Below, piece by piece: positions 44,206 to 53,847 of a stretch of 61,479 bases of DNA. Source of the DNA: Clostridium sp. LS (GTDB lineage Bacteria > Bacillota > Clostridia > Clostridiales > Clostridiaceae). The translations under genes and the position numbers were made by a program. The stretch lies in the NCBI RefSeq assembly GCF_002760435.1, contig NZ_AUUU01000096.1, positions 1-61,479 of the forward strand, given 5' to 3'. The stretch's first letter is position 1, and each line of letters opens with the position of its first letter. Below the pieces are notes generated by a model. The model searched no databases. It was not told the DNA's origin and was given only the letters and a program-made list of their open reading frames with translations.

Positions 44206-45132
44206 CTATATTTGATGTAACCTTTTTGCTATTTCTTCTATATGAGTATTGTCAGTTCCACAACAGCCTCCTAGAATTTTAGGAATAAAATAGTCATATA
44301 AATCCATCATGTCACTAGCAAGACTAATACTATCAGAAGATTTTAAGTCCGTGGAATTGTCTAATTCCTCTGGTGATAATGGTGAAGTGTTTGCTTGTAT
44401 TCCATGAAATCTTTCTTTTACTAATCTTGTTTTATTGAAAGAATAAGATAAAGCTTTTTTTAAGATAATTGGATGGATACAGTTTACCATATAACAAATT
44501 GGTTTTTGTAGGGTAGCATTATCAATACTTAAAATAGCATCATTAATAGTAGTTCCATCTATTAGTCTTCCATCATTCCTAATCATAAAACTAATTATAT
44601 ATGGTAAGTTTGCATTTTCCATGGCTTTTGCCATGCCAATAGTCTCAGATAGTGCAGGCATAATACCTGCAAACAAAAAATCTACTCCTGCTTCTTTAAA
44701 TAAGTTTACCTGCCATGAATGGAATTCTTGTGCATCTTCTACTGATAAAATATCAGTTGCTTTATACGCATCTCCCTTGCACCCCATTAAGCCACCCACA
44801 AACATATTTACATTTGCATTTCTTTTTATTCCTTGCAGAAATTGTACATTATCTCTTATTATCCTTTCATTAAATTTAGATTGTATGACACGCTCCTTAT
44901 TTGCTCTTCTTGTAGGAGTTGTTGCAATAAATGGTAACTTGTATTTCTCAGCGATCTTTAAATATTGTTTAAAAATACTATACATGGCTTGTCTTGAATC
45001 ATCATTGTATATTAAACCAGCCATTGCAACCTTATCATCAAATGTAATATTAAATTCCCTTTTTAATCTCTCTCCTAAGGCACCTTCCATTAAAATAGAT
45101 GAAGATGTATTAAAGCAAGTTTCAAAATTCAT
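44206..45132 (-). CDS. Homocysteine S-methyltransferase family protein
   Basis: A 308-residue TIM-barrel protein with the zinc-binding cysteines of the family (YMVNCIHP and LGGCCGTDNTHIEEI near the end) and LMEGALGERL near the start. It would transfer a methyl group from S-methylmethionine or a related donor to homocysteine or another thiol. It is shorter than MetH domains and stands alone, like MmuM/YbgG. Start 45132 has AAAGAGGTG upstream. Confidence 0.85.
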   Translation of the reverse strand: MNFETCFNTSSSILMEGALGERLKREFNITFDDKVAMAGLIYNDDSRQAMYSIFKQYLKIAEKYKLPFIATTPTRRANKERVIQSKFNERIIRDNVQFLQGIKRNANVNMFVGGLMGCKGDAYKATDILSVEDAQEFHSWQVNLFKEAGVDFLFAGIMPALSETIGMAKAMENANLPYIISFMIRNDGRLIDGTTINDAILSIDNATLQKPICYMVNCIHPIILKKALSYSFNKTRLVKERFHGIQANTSPLSPEELDNSTDLKSSDSISLASDMMDLYDYFIPKILGGCCGTDNTHIEEIAKRLHQI

Positions 45133-45209
45133 ATGCACCTCTTTATATTCATGTTTTCAAAAATCTTATATAAAATAATCCTACGGCTGCTATAATAATG
45201 TAATTATCT

Positions 45210-45776
45210 CTATTTTGAATAAAAAGGATGACAAAAACATTCTGTTATATGGTCGTTTATCATTCCTACTGATTGCATAAAAGAATAGCAAATTGTACTT
45301 CCTACAAACTTAAATCCATCTTTTTTTAACTGTTTGCTCATTTTATCGCTTAGTTCATTTGAAGATGGGATCTCCTTTATGCTCTTCCAAGAATTAATAA
45401 TAGGCTTGTTATCTACAAACTCCCATATATAATTAGAAAATGAACCATACTTACTTTGGATTTCCAAAAATGCTTTTGCATTTGTCACAACACTTTCAAT
45501 TTTTCGTCTATTACGAACTATACCTTTATCTTCCATTAATGACTTCAATTTTTCTTCTGTATATTTAACAATTTTTTCTGGTTCAAAATTATCAAAGGCC
45601 TTCTTATAATTTTCTCTTTTTTGTAAAATAGTCCACCAGCTTAGTCCTGCTTGAGCCCCTTCTAAACATATCATTTCAAATAGTTTCCTATCGTCATATA
45701 CTTGTACTCCCCATTCCTTATCGTGATATTCAATATATAAATTTTCTTCAGTCACCCATTCACACCTTTTAATCAT
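45210..45776 (-). CDS. tag: DNA-3-methyladenine glycosylase I
   Basis: A full-length 188-residue TagI. It removes 3-methyladenine from alkylated DNA and starts base-excision repair. Diagnostic features are RCEWVTEENLYIEYHDKEWG with zinc ligands Cys and His, LEGAQAGLSWWTIL, FKFVGSTICYSFMQSVGMIN and the C-terminal DHITECFCH ligands. TAAGGAG precedes the start. Confidence 0.95.
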   Translation of the reverse strand: MIKRCEWVTEENLYIEYHDKEWGVQVYDDRKLFEMICLEGAQAGLSWWTILQKRENYKKAFDNFEPEKIVKYTEEKLKSLMEDKGIVRNRRKIESVVTNAKAFLEIQSKYGSFSNYIWEFVDNKPIINSWKSIKEIPSSNELSDKMSKQLKKDGFKFVGSTICYSFMQSVGMINDHITECFCHPFYSK

Positions 45777-45789
45777 TTAGTATCACTCC

Positions 45790-45910
45790 TTACTTTATAT
45801 TTTCACTTGTTAAAGATGATTTACGTTCAACTAAACCCAAATTAACTAGATCATCAACACTAGTACTTGCTGTACTTTTAGGGATCATCAATTTATCGCT
45901 TTGACTAGTA
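45790..45910 (-). pseudogene. Winged-helix gene remnant
   Basis: The minus strand reads SDKLMIPKSTASTSVDDLV then NLGLVERKSSLTSENIK and a stop. This is the recognition-helix and wing region of a MarR- or Fic-associated winged-helix domain. No start or upstream part exists. Its end overlaps the ribosome binding site of tag. Confidence 0.4.
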
Positions 45911-45911
45911 T

Positions 45912-46460
45912 TTATATCATTCTTCCCATAATGATTTCATCCCGATATGTTCCATCCTTAAGCTTATAGGCATTCTTTGTGCTACCCCAAACCTCAAAAC
46001 CGTACTTTTTATACAAGGTGTTTGCTTTCTCATTATCCGAAAATACACCAAGTTCAATCTGTTCATACCCCATTCGTCTTGCTTGTCCGATTATTTCTCT
46101 AACCAATGCATTTCCAATGCCATTATTCCAATACTTTTCTTTTATAGAAATTCCAAACACTGCTCTGTGTTTAAGCTTAATATGGTTACTTACACACCTA
46201 ATACCCGCATTACCTGCAAGTTCATCGTTAACAAATGCTGCAATCATCATATCTTTATTACTATTTAGATTATCTTTAAGAAGTTCTATTTCTTTATCAG
46301 TTGTAATATTAATTTCTTCAGGATATCTGAGCATAAAATATGTTTCTTCTGAGATCATTTTTAAATATTCAATCATTTTATCTGCATCATGTTCCTCTGG
46401 ACTTCTTAAAATACATGTTGTTCCATCCTTTAATTCTATTTCCTTTGCTTCAAATATCAT
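45912..46460 (-). CDS. GNAT N-acetyltransferase
   Basis: A 182-residue GNAT protein with the acetyl-CoA loop KEKYWNNGIGNALVREIIG near residue 115 and LGVFSDNEKANTLYKKYGFE. The sequence resembles ribosomal-protein or spermidine acetyltransferase-like Acetyltransf_3 members. Substrate unknown. Confidence 0.9.
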   Translation of the reverse strand: MIFEAKEIELKDGTTCILRSPEEHDADKMIEYLKMISEETYFMLRYPEEINITTDKEIELLKDNLNSNKDMMIAAFVNDELAGNAGIRCVSNHIKLKHRAVFGISIKEKYWNNGIGNALVREIIGQARRMGYEQIELGVFSDNEKANTLYKKYGFEVWGSTKNAYKLKDGTYRDEIIMGRMI

Positions 46461-46616
46461 TATGGTTCCCTCCCCAAATTACTATTTATCTTTATGCTAA
46501 CAATTAGTTTTTACTAATCATAATTTACTTTAGTACAACAACTACAAATTTTTAATTTCTACACCTTTTAAGAAAATCACATAGCTTTCACTACAAGATT
46601 TTATAATATTTCTATC

Positions 46617-47423
46617 CTATTTATCCAGTATTTTTAGTACAACGTCTAACAAATTAGGAACACGAGTTTTTCCTGGTCCTTTATATTGACTTACAAAGCT
46701 ACTATAATCACTGTCCCGTATTTTTTGTCTATATATTTTGATTTTTTTATTTTGTAATAAATCATCAACCTTTACTATATTCTCAAAGAAATATTCCGAA
46801 TCTTGAGCATGTACTATTTGTCCATCATCTAAATATATATCATAGTTAATTTTTAGCGAACCTTTGTTCACTCTTTCATATGATACTTTGGCATATGTAA
46901 CATCGCTCCAATCATAATCTTTAATATTTGAAAGAATACTTTTTCTGACATGTATACCGTCTTTATTTACATTCGCATAATTAAAAAATTCACTCAAAAT
47001 TAAAGATACGGAAATTGCGAAAGTGATAATTGCAATAAATAAACAAATCCTCACTTTAAAAATTTTAATTGGAGATTGAGTAATAGTTCTTATATTAGAA
47101 TCTTTCACAATTTTAATATAAGGGGCAGTTATTATATTTAATATTATTAAAAATATTATTATGAGTGGTGAAAAAAATATTATTGCTGATGACATATTAT
47201 CATGGACAAACAATAATGTACTTTCATTAGAAAACTTTAAAATTTGAAAATCATAATACCAATCACTAAAATAAATTGCTATTATCAAGAAAAAAAAGCA
47301 TGGAATACTAGCATATACTAAAGCTTTATCCAATGCATCATAGACTTTATCACTATTGTTATTACTATTACTTCCAGTATTACCATTATTATATTCTTTA
47401 CTTGATTTCACCCTTTTACTCAA
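46617..47423 (-). CDS. Uncharacterised membrane protein
   Basis: A 268-residue protein not recognised as a named family. An N-terminal hydrophilic Asn/Ser-rich tail (NNGNTGSNSNNNS) is followed by three hydrophobic helices (ALVYASIPCFFFLIIAIYF, SAIIFFSPLIIIFLIILNII, ICLFIAIITFAISVSLIL). The C-terminal domain has a PH-like pattern (DWSDVTYAKVSYERVNKGS). TTG 47423 is the likely start, since GGGAGG lies 7 bases before it and the upstream ATG overlaps that site. Confidence 0.6.
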   Translation of the reverse strand: MSKRVKSSKEYNNGNTGSNSNNNSDKVYDALDKALVYASIPCFFFLIIAIYFSDWYYDFQILKFSNESTLLFVHDNMSSAIIFFSPLIIIFLIILNIITAPYIKIVKDSNIRTITQSPIKIFKVRICLFIAIITFAISVSLILSEFFNYANVNKDGIHVRKSILSNIKDYDWSDVTYAKVSYERVNKGSLKINYDIYLDDGQIVHAQDSEYFFENIVKVDDLLQNKKIKIYRQKIRDSDYSSFVSQYKGPGKTRVPNLLDVVLKILDK

Positions 47424-47559
47424 ACATTTTCCTCCCATGAACTATTGAAAATTTTAATTGAGTTCGTCGCTTTATTACAGCTTTTGATAACTTAAAACCG
47501 CATATTAAACATACATGAAAACAAAAGATATTCTTTGACACAAACCTTCATATTAGAAT

Positions 47560-47982
47560 TTATCTATTATTACTATAAGTTATAATAATATGTCCAGTGC
47601 CAAAAAGTATTGCTGTTATTATCAATAAAACGTTACCTTGTACTATACCACTAAATAAAAATATTATTGTTGGAATAATAGCAAGTGCCATTGCTTTTTC
47701 CATTGTTGATTTCCTAAAATATAAAAACCATATAAAACAATATAGCACTGCTAATATACCAGTTAAAGCCATGTATACAATCTTTCCATTATTAAACCAA
47801 TAACCAAACTCTAATAGTGGTATATTGAAAATCATTAAACCCATTGAACCAAATCTTCCTATCTGCTCAATGATTTCAACTACCTTATTATGATATTTAT
47901 TTTCAAAGTTTTTCTCTTTAATTGCAAATATAATATTAGGTATCATAACTATTACCATAATAATCACACCATAATTATTCAT
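47560..47982 (-). CDS. Uncharacterised small membrane protein
   Basis: A 140-residue protein with about four to five membrane helices. It has no known motif. AAGGAGTAAGAGTGG precedes the ATG. It may be cotranscribed with the membrane protein at 46617, although a 140-base gap separates them. Confidence 0.65.
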   Translation of the reverse strand: MNNYGVIIMVIVMIPNIIFAIKEKNFENKYHNKVVEIIEQIGRFGSMGLMIFNIPLLEFGYWFNNGKIVYMALTGILAVLYCFIWFLYFRKSTMEKAMALAIIPTIIFLFSGIVQGNVLLIITAILFGTGHIIITYSNNR

Positions 47983-48123
47983 CCACTCTTACTCCTTATT
48001 TTTATTAAATTAGTATTTGTCTACTACTACACACTTAACTACAATTGCAATTTATAAAAAATTTGATTTAATCATTTGTAACCATAAACTACCATTGAGT
48101 TTTATATAAACACTGCCAATTAA

Positions 48124-48579
48124 TCACATTTCTAATTCCATTATTTCGTTATTCATTGAAAACCCTTGTCGTTCATAGAAAGCTACTGCCTTTTGGCTTG
48201 GCCAAACAAATAATAATTCAATTTTATTATTTGTAGCCCATTGTTTTACTTTTTTTAAAAGTTCTGTTCCTACTCCTTTATTTCTAAATTCAACCTTTGT
48301 ATGAACATTGGTTACATAACCTATTTCTGCAACTAGTTTTTGTGGCTTTGGTACTTTCCGTATTCTATTTATATAAATATTTGAAACAATTATATTGTTT
48401 TCTTCTGCAATCCAATACTCCCAAGTTCCACTTTTAAGACCATTAATTAAAAATAAATTGCACTCTTTAATGAAATCTTCTTTTGAAATATCGAATTTTC
48501 CTTCTTCCTCATATTCATGTTCCCATCTCATTTCTGAAAGCATTAAAATATCACTTTCTGATGCCAATCTATAAATCAC
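48124..48579 (-). CDS. GNAT N-acetyltransferase
   Basis: A 151-residue GNAT protein starting at GTG 48579 behind GGGAGATG. The acetyl-CoA loop KVEFRNKGVGTELLKKVKQW is near residue 100 and LLFVWPSQKAVAFYERQGF follows, as in aminoglycoside- or histone-like single-domain GNATs. A 5' shard of a paralogue occurs at 44038-44131. Confidence 0.9.
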   Translation of the reverse strand: MIYRLASESDILMLSEMRWEHEYEEEGKFDISKEDFIKECNLFLINGLKSGTWEYWIAEENNIIVSNIYINRIRKVPKPQKLVAEIGYVTNVHTKVEFRNKGVGTELLKKVKQWATNNKIELLFVWPSQKAVAFYERQGFSMNNEIMELEM

Positions 48580-48580
48580 A

Positions 48581-48896
48581 CTAACATCTCCCTTTATACA
48601 ATGTGTTACTATTACATTTTAATAAAGCTAACCAAAAATCTTTACTCATCCATATACATAATAAACCAGAAATTCCATATCCTAATTCTTTCTGAAATGG
48701 ACTCCCTTTTTCCCATCCTATAAACTCAGCTATCATATCTGATTTAAATACATGTCCTAAAAAACCTTGTAAACCAAAAATTATTGTCTACCCTTAACAC
48801 TGAATATAAAAGATCACCGCTATACATATCGCCTTCAGGTTCCTGTAATGATTTATTTCTGTCAAAATGAATTAATATAGACCTTTTTAACTTCAT
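48581..48896 (-). pseudogene. Frameshifted DUF6790-like membrane protein gene
   Basis: The frame begins MKLKRSILIHFDRNKSLQE at 48896. After a frameshift near 48770 it continues as FGLQGFLGHVFKSDMIAEFI then GWEKGSPFQKELG, the recognisable core of DUF6790 membrane proteins (G-H-x-F...IGW..GSPFQ). The N-terminal 20 residues do not belong to that family, so the gene is both fused and frameshifted. The end overlaps the start of the acetyltransferase gene. Confidence 0.65.
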
Positions 48897-48942
48897 AATA
48901 TATTCACTTCCTAATAATTTACTATTTTGTTTTTTACGAAAA

Positions 48943-49386
48943 TTATGTAGGCATCTCTTGTAAAAACTCCAATACCTTCTTATGTAAAAATGGTTGAATT
49001 AGAGGATATGTTAGTTTATCTGGTATATCTTCAAATAATTTAATTTCACTTATCTCAAAATGAAGATCATCATTTAACGCCTCTACTTCTGAATAAAATA
49101 GTTGCCCAAAAGATTCAGTATAATTAACATTTTCATCGCTTTCTACAGAATAAGTGCATATTGGAATTAATTTAAACTTTACTGCTCCAGTTCCCTCTAC
49201 CAACTCTCTCGAAGCAGTATCATTAATATTTTCATTTTCTTCTCTATGTCCTCCAGGAATTTCCCAGGTACTTCTTTCTTTATGTCTTACATAAATCCAC
49301 TGTCCATTAAATTTTGTCACTATTACTGCAAATAATAATTTATTATCTTCTATAGTATTTAATTCATAAAAATTTACTTTAATCAT
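48943..49386 (-). CDS. NUDIX-family protein with altered catalytic box
   Basis: A 147-residue NUDIX fold protein. The box begins GGHREENENINDTASREL at residue 45 and should read REUxEExGU, but positions 60-68 read RELVEGTGA. The second Glu of the EE pair is Gly65 (codon GGA). That Glu is the key Mg2+-binding catalytic residue in MutT-type enzymes. The protein is otherwise full length, so it may be inactive, weakly active, or a binding protein. Confidence 0.85.
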   Translation of the reverse strand: MIKVNFYELNTIEDNKLLFAVIVTKFNGQWIYVRHKERSTWEIPGGHREENENINDTASRELVEGTGAVKFKLIPICTYSVESDENVNYTESFGQLFYSEVEALNDDLHFEISEIKLFEDIPDKLTYPLIQPFLHKKVLEFLQEMPT

Positions 49387-49542
49387 ATACCGTGCCTCAT
49401 ATTTTTAATTTGTTATTTATTACTATAAAGTTTTATAAGAATGTTGTGGATACTATTTTAAATTCATGTAGCTATTTAAATTAAAATGAACCATATCTGG
49501 TTCCATATCATTATTTTTAAATATCTTTTCTTCAATGTATGT

Positions 49543-50409
49543 TTACTTATTTAAATCCTCTATAAGTTCATCACTTAAAGTTCCTTCTGCTATTTGTCTA
49601 ACTTCTCCGGTCATTTTTATATTCCAATTGTTATCTATTTCTATTAATAATTCGCCACCAAGCATTTTAATTTTAACTTTATTATCAACTAAATTCTTTT
49701 TTCTTAAAACACTTGCTACTGCACATGATGAACTTCCAGATGCTAATGTAAATCCAGCACCTCTTTCCCATATTAATATTTCTGCTTCGCTTCTTGATAT
49801 AACTTTTGCAAATTGAACATTAGTTCTATTTGGAAATTGGCAGTGGTTTTCTATAATCTTTCCATTACTTTTTATTTCATCAATATTTAATTCTTCTTTT
49901 AAAATGACACAATGCGGATTTCCTATTGAAACACAATTTATTTCATATTCTCTATCATCAACTTCCAGTTTTTCTCCTATTACTTCTTCTGTCAGGAAAT
50001 TTGTAGGGATTTCTCTTGAATTAAAAATTGCTTTTCCCATATCTACTGAAATTAGTTTTGCTTTTTTGTTTGATGTTTCAATAATTTTTGCTTTGATTAC
50101 TCCGCCTTTAGTTTCAACAGAAAACTCTTCGCTTTTAGTGAAGCCATAATCAAAAATATACTTACAAAATATTCTCAAGCCGTTTCCACTTTTTTCTGCT
50201 TCAGAACCATCTGGATTAAAAATTCTTAATCCAAAATCTGCCTTGCTTGATTGCACTTTCAGTAGAATCCCATCTGAGCCTATACCAAAATTAACACTAC
50301 ATATTCTTTGAATCGCCTTTTGTGTTAAGTTAAAATTAATTTTTTCTTTATCTAAAACAATATACTCATTTCCTAATCCATGGGTTTTAACAAAATAATT
50401 CATGTTCAT
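49543..50409 (-). CDS. Diaminopimelate epimerase homologue lacking both catalytic cysteines
   Basis: A complete 288-residue DapF-fold protein: FVKTHGLGNEYIVLD, FNPDGSEAEKSGNGLRIF, SIGNPHCVI and ERGAGFTLASGSSSCAVAS. True DapF uses two cysteines, in CGNG and ACGSG, to deprotonate and reprotonate the alpha carbon. Here both are serine (Ser74, codon AGT; Ser224, codon TCT). The rest of the substrate pocket is well kept, so it is not simply decaying. It could catalyse a different epimerase or isomerase reaction, and it is isolated from lysine genes. Annotation as dapF should be avoided. Confidence 0.85.
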   Translation of the reverse strand: MNMNYFVKTHGLGNEYIVLDKEKINFNLTQKAIQRICSVNFGIGSDGILLKVQSSKADFGLRIFNPDGSEAEKSGNGLRIFCKYIFDYGFTKSEEFSVETKGGVIKAKIIETSNKKAKLISVDMGKAIFNSREIPTNFLTEEVIGEKLEVDDREYEINCVSIGNPHCVILKEELNIDEIKSNGKIIENHCQFPNRTNVQFAKVISRSEAEILIWERGAGFTLASGSSSCAVASVLRKKNLVDNKVKIKMLGGELLIEIDNNWNIKMTGEVRQIAEGTLSDELIEDLNK

Positions 50410-50640
50410 TTTTTGTCTCCCTTTTTATATCTTCTAATCTTAGTTCTGCAGTAATTAATATTTACCAAGACTCTTTTAATATAGTTCGTATAATTCTATT
50501 TATACGCCTTAAAAATATTGTGTATTAAGTTATATCTAATATTTCACTTAGCTTTTTAATAGTTTTTTCTGTCCATATTTTGTATCATTACTATTACGTT
50601 CCATAAAAAAAGATACGAACTAACCACCCAAAATCACATA

Positions 50641-51240
50641 TTACAACTGAATTACAATGTCACCACCTATTTGTTTATCTCTAAATTGCATATTAAATTC
50701 TTTAAAAATCAATTTAATTCCTGAAAGATCATCAGGCAATTGTGGAGATACAACGAAGTTATAATGAAAATGGCCTCTACCTCCACATCCATCCAACATT
50801 CGACATTCATATTGTTCACTTATAAATAGCTCAAAATTAGCATGCCTAGACTGATGTTCCAATGAATCACTTGTATTATCCCAATCTATATTAAAATTTA
50901 TAACGCTAGAATTTGAGTACTGACGGATAGCCATAATAGAAAAAAGACGATTATCTATCTCGAGTGACTTTAAAACTGGTAAATTCCTTTGAAATTCTTT
51001 TGGTTTAACTAATGGTTTGTATGATTTCTCATTCCATAGTGCACCAAATACTGATTTTAATAAGTCCTCAAATAAGTTAAATTTATCTGCCCAGTTAGAT
51101 ATATATTCAAAAGGCGGATAACCTGGATTATTATCCGAAGTAATCTTTCGCTTATTTATTAATTCACAAATTTTTTCATCTATTTGCTTGATTCTTTCAT
51201 CATAATGTTCAGTTGGTCGCTTATATGGCATTCTTTCCAT
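50641..51240 (-). CDS. Hypothetical protein
   Basis: A 199-residue cytoplasmic protein with no family recognised. The N-terminal part is helical and charged (EHYDERIKQIDEKICELIN), and the C-terminal part is beta-rich with ECRMLDGCGGRGHFHYNFVV. GGAGG lies seven bases before the ATG, so it looks expressed. It is not placed in an obvious operon. Confidence 0.7.
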   Translation of the reverse strand: MERMPYKRPTEHYDERIKQIDEKICELINKRKITSDNNPGYPPFEYISNWADKFNLFEDLLKSVFGALWNEKSYKPLVKPKEFQRNLPVLKSLEIDNRLFSIMAIRQYSNSSVINFNIDWDNTSDSLEHQSRHANFELFISEQYECRMLDGCGGRGHFHYNFVVSPQLPDDLSGIKLIFKEFNMQFRDKQIGGDIVIQL

Positions 51241-51279
51241 TTTTATACCTCCAAAAAGATATTTTTCGCATTTATTTAC

Positions 51280-51390
51280 ATTATAACATATTTTTCAAAT
51301 ATTAACCTAATTTAACAGCCACTCCGCTGATATCGAATTTATATCCATACATGCTACACTCCACAATCCTTTGCCATTTGAATAAAAGCT
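51280..51390 (-). pseudogene. Shard of a cell-wall-binding repeat protein (copy A)
   Basis: Its first 49 bases (51280-51328) are identical to 60911-60959 and the next 60 are clearly related. In the better-preserved copy this encodes the C-terminal end of a choline-binding-like repeat protein. Here the frame is broken (FYSNGK is followed by a shift). The two copies bracket 9.6 kb of acetyltransferase and regulator genes. Confidence 0.65.
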
Positions 51391-51489
51391 CTCCTTTATT
51401 CATTTCTATTCTTGTTAGATATGTTAAAATGGAACAAGAACTTTGTGGTTCTAATGGATAATTATATATCATGGAGGATAAGTGTACGA

Positions 51490-52041
51490 ATGAAACTATG
51501 GAAGAGAAATTTAATTGTGTGTTGGTTCGGAATGTTTGTATCGAGCATTGGAATGAGCCAGATTGCTCCGGTATTACCGCTTTATATAAGCCATCTTGGA
51601 ATTATTAACTCAGCTTCTGGACTCGCAAATATAATTGCTGCTCCGAGACTCGGGAAACTAGCAGATAAAATTGGAGTACAAAAAGTTATGTTAATAGCAC
51701 TTATTGTGGCAGGACTAGATTTTATACCACAAGCTTTTGTAACAAATCCTTGGCAGTTAATGGGGCTTCGATTTATACTAGGATTAACCAGTGCAGGGCT
51801 TATGCCTTCTGTAAATATACTCATTAAGAAGATCACCCCAAGTGAAATTACAGGCAGGGTTTTTGGAATTAATATGTCAGCAGGTTACTTAGGCATATTT
51901 GGAGGTGCTGTTTTAGGCGGACAAGTGGCAGCCTGGTTTGGTATAAGAAACGTATTTTTTATTACAGGTGCATTATTACTAATAAATGCCATGCTAGTTT
52001 ATTTTAAAGTTTATAAAAGAATGAATACTTTACTAAATTAA
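51490..52041 (+). pseudogene. MFS transporter with large internal deletion
   Basis: The frame starts with a normal MFS first helix (IVCWFGMFVSSIGMSQIAPV then LPLYISHLGI). It jumps directly to what is normally the middle of the second half: APRLGKLADKIGVQKVM, then PWQLMGLRFILGLTSAGLMP and NMSAGYLGIFGGAVLGGQ. Helices 2-7 of a roughly 400-residue multidrug-efflux MFS protein are missing although the frame is kept. With only about half the helices it is not expected to transport. GGAGGATAAG precedes the start. Confidence 0.75.
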
Positions 52042-52125
52042 ATATTTAAAGGAGCGATATAGTTCTTTACCAAGGGAAAATCAATTAATATTTATTAATT
52101 AATTTGCTCTTGGTAAATGTAGTTA

Positions 52126-52581
52126 TCAGCTAATATTACCATCTTCTGCTGTTTGCAATAAGTTATTCTCACATTTTTCTTCATAAGCTTTTCTTCTTTG
52201 TTCATTAATAATTTCTATGGCATTAGGAGCCTCATACATTTCAATCTTAAAATCAACTATTTCTAGATTTTTATTGAGCTCCTCCATTTGTTTCATAATT
52301 TCCTTACGATGTTCTAAAAGTATTTTTTTTCGTTCATCTATAGTACTGGCACCTTCCATACAGAAATCAATATATTTTTTAATATCTTTAATTTGCATTC
52401 CTGAATTCTTTAAACAACAAATCACTTTAAATAAACCTAAATCTGACTCAGTAAATTCCCTATTTCCTGATTTATTTCTTGCTACAAATGGTAAAAGCCC
52501 TTCTTTATCATAAAAACGAATTGTATATATAGAAAGCCCTAATATCTGTGATACATCTTTTATAGAATATGTCAATTTCAA
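52126..52581 (-). CDS. MerR-family transcriptional regulator
   Basis: A 151-residue MerR protein with an N-terminal winged HTH (YSIKDVSQILGLSIYTIRFY then DKEGLLPFVARNKSGNREF), a long coiled-coil and a short effector tail. It is divergent from an SDR gene whose promoter has the 19-base spacer expected for MerR activation. Confidence 0.93.
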   Translation of the reverse strand: MKLTYSIKDVSQILGLSIYTIRFYDKEGLLPFVARNKSGNREFTESDLGLFKVICCLKNSGMQIKDIKKYIDFCMEGASTIDERKKILLEHRKEIMKQMEELNKNLEIVDFKIEMYEAPNAIEIINEQRRKAYEEKCENNLLQTAEDGNIS

Positions 52582-52612
52582 AATCCCCTTTAAAATTTAT
52601 TTTAAAAAAAGC

Positions 52613-52643
52613 TTGACCTCGATATAACTCTAGGTATTAACAT
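52613..52643 (+). promoter_or_regulatory. MerR-type promoter of the SDR gene
   Basis: TTGACC (52613-52618) and TAACAT (52638-52643) are 19 bases apart. The spacer is an imperfect palindrome, ACCTCGATATAACTCTAGGT. Over-long spacers with a central dyad are the signature of promoters that MerR-family activators twist into alignment. Confidence 0.75.
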
Positions 52644-52787
52644 GAGTATAAATTATAGGAAATTTATTTTCAAGTGATTTATACAAGCTTAACTAGGGTA
52701 CTACTATAATTTTAAAATAAGTAAAAGTATAAATAACGAGAGATTAATTTCTAAATGATTAATAAATATTTAAAGGAGAGCTTTTTT

Positions 52788-53549
52788 ATGAACAATAATA
52801 GTAAAATTGCATTAGTTACAGGTGGAAGTCGTGGAATTGGTAGAAATTCTGCAATATCATTATCTAAAAAAGGAATAGATGTAATTATCACTTACAATAA
52901 TCAAAAGGAAAAGGCAGATGAAGTTGTAAAGGAAATCGAAGCAAATGGTGGTAAAGCTGCTGCTATTCAGCTTGATGTAAGTAATATATCTTCCTTTGAT
53001 TCCTTTGCATCTAAGTTATCAGATGTTCTAAAGGATAAATGGGGTCAAGAGCATTTTAATTTTTTGATTAATAATGCCGGAATTTCAAATCATACACCTA
53101 TTTTACAAGTTACAGAAGAAGAGTTTGACAAAATATTTAATGTACACTTTAGAGGAGTTTTCTTTTTGACACAAAAACTAATTCCACTTATTGCTGACGA
53201 AGGTAGAATTATAAACACTTCCACAATGTTAACTAGTTTTACATCTACAGGTTCTGGGCTTTATGCTTCTGCAAAAGGTGCAGTAGAAATTTTTACTAAA
53301 TATTTAGCTAAAGAATTAGGATCAAGAAGGATAAGAGCAAATACTATAGCTCCAGGAGCTGTTAACACCGAATTTAGCGGAGATACTTATATTAAAAATC
53401 CAGGACTTAAAGATATGATTGCTTCTCAAACTGCACTCGGAAGAATGGGAGAAGCTTCTGATATTGGACCTGTTGTTGCTAGCTTATGCTCAGATGAAAT
53501 GGGATGGGTCAATGGCCAACGCATTGGAGTATTTGGCTCAGTCATATAA
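52788..53549 (+). CDS. SDR-family oxidoreductase
   Basis: A 253-residue classical SDR. It carries ALVTGGSRGIGRNSAISL (NADP loop), INNAGISNHTPIL, and the catalytic SGLYASAKGAVEIF (YxxxK). IAPGAVNTEFSGDTYIKNPG near the end is typical of oxidoreductases induced by quinones or aldehydes under MerR control. Start 52788 has AAAGGAGAG. The stretch 53550-53847 has no gene. Confidence 0.93.
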   Translation: MNNNSKIALVTGGSRGIGRNSAISLSKKGIDVIITYNNQKEKADEVVKEIEANGGKAAAIQLDVSNISSFDSFASKLSDVLKDKWGQEHFNFLINNAGISNHTPILQVTEEEFDKIFNVHFRGVFFLTQKLIPLIADEGRIINTSTMLTSFTSTGSGLYASAKGAVEIFTKYLAKELGSRRIRANTIAPGAVNTEFSGDTYIKNPGLKDMIASQTALGRMGEASDIGPVVASLCSDEMGWVNGQRIGVFGSVI

Positions 53550-53847
53550 GAACAAAGTTACTATGCTGGGCGAAATAGGGGGAGTATGAAAATATTGTAT
53601 ATTCATCGAATCTACAAAACTATTCTTTCCTTATTAGCCCATAACCATAACACTATTTCATATAACATGTATACATTTAGTTCGAGAGAGAATTTTCTTT
53701 TCATAATTAATCTTAATCCTGCCCGGTTATTATTCATATACTTATTTTATCTATTGTCCTCTACAAATTGAAATTTAACGAGATTATTCTTATAATCTTT
53801 TTAAAAAACTGAAGCACTAATAACTAATTATAAAACTAGTAGACTTT

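Noticed and set aside
44621..45178. 185-codon plus-strand frame
   Set aside because: Antisense to the homocysteine methyltransferase gene, with no family signature or ribosome binding site.
45979..46500. 173-codon plus-strand frame
   Set aside because: Antisense of a GNAT gene with serine/isoleucine-rich composition typical of shadow frames.
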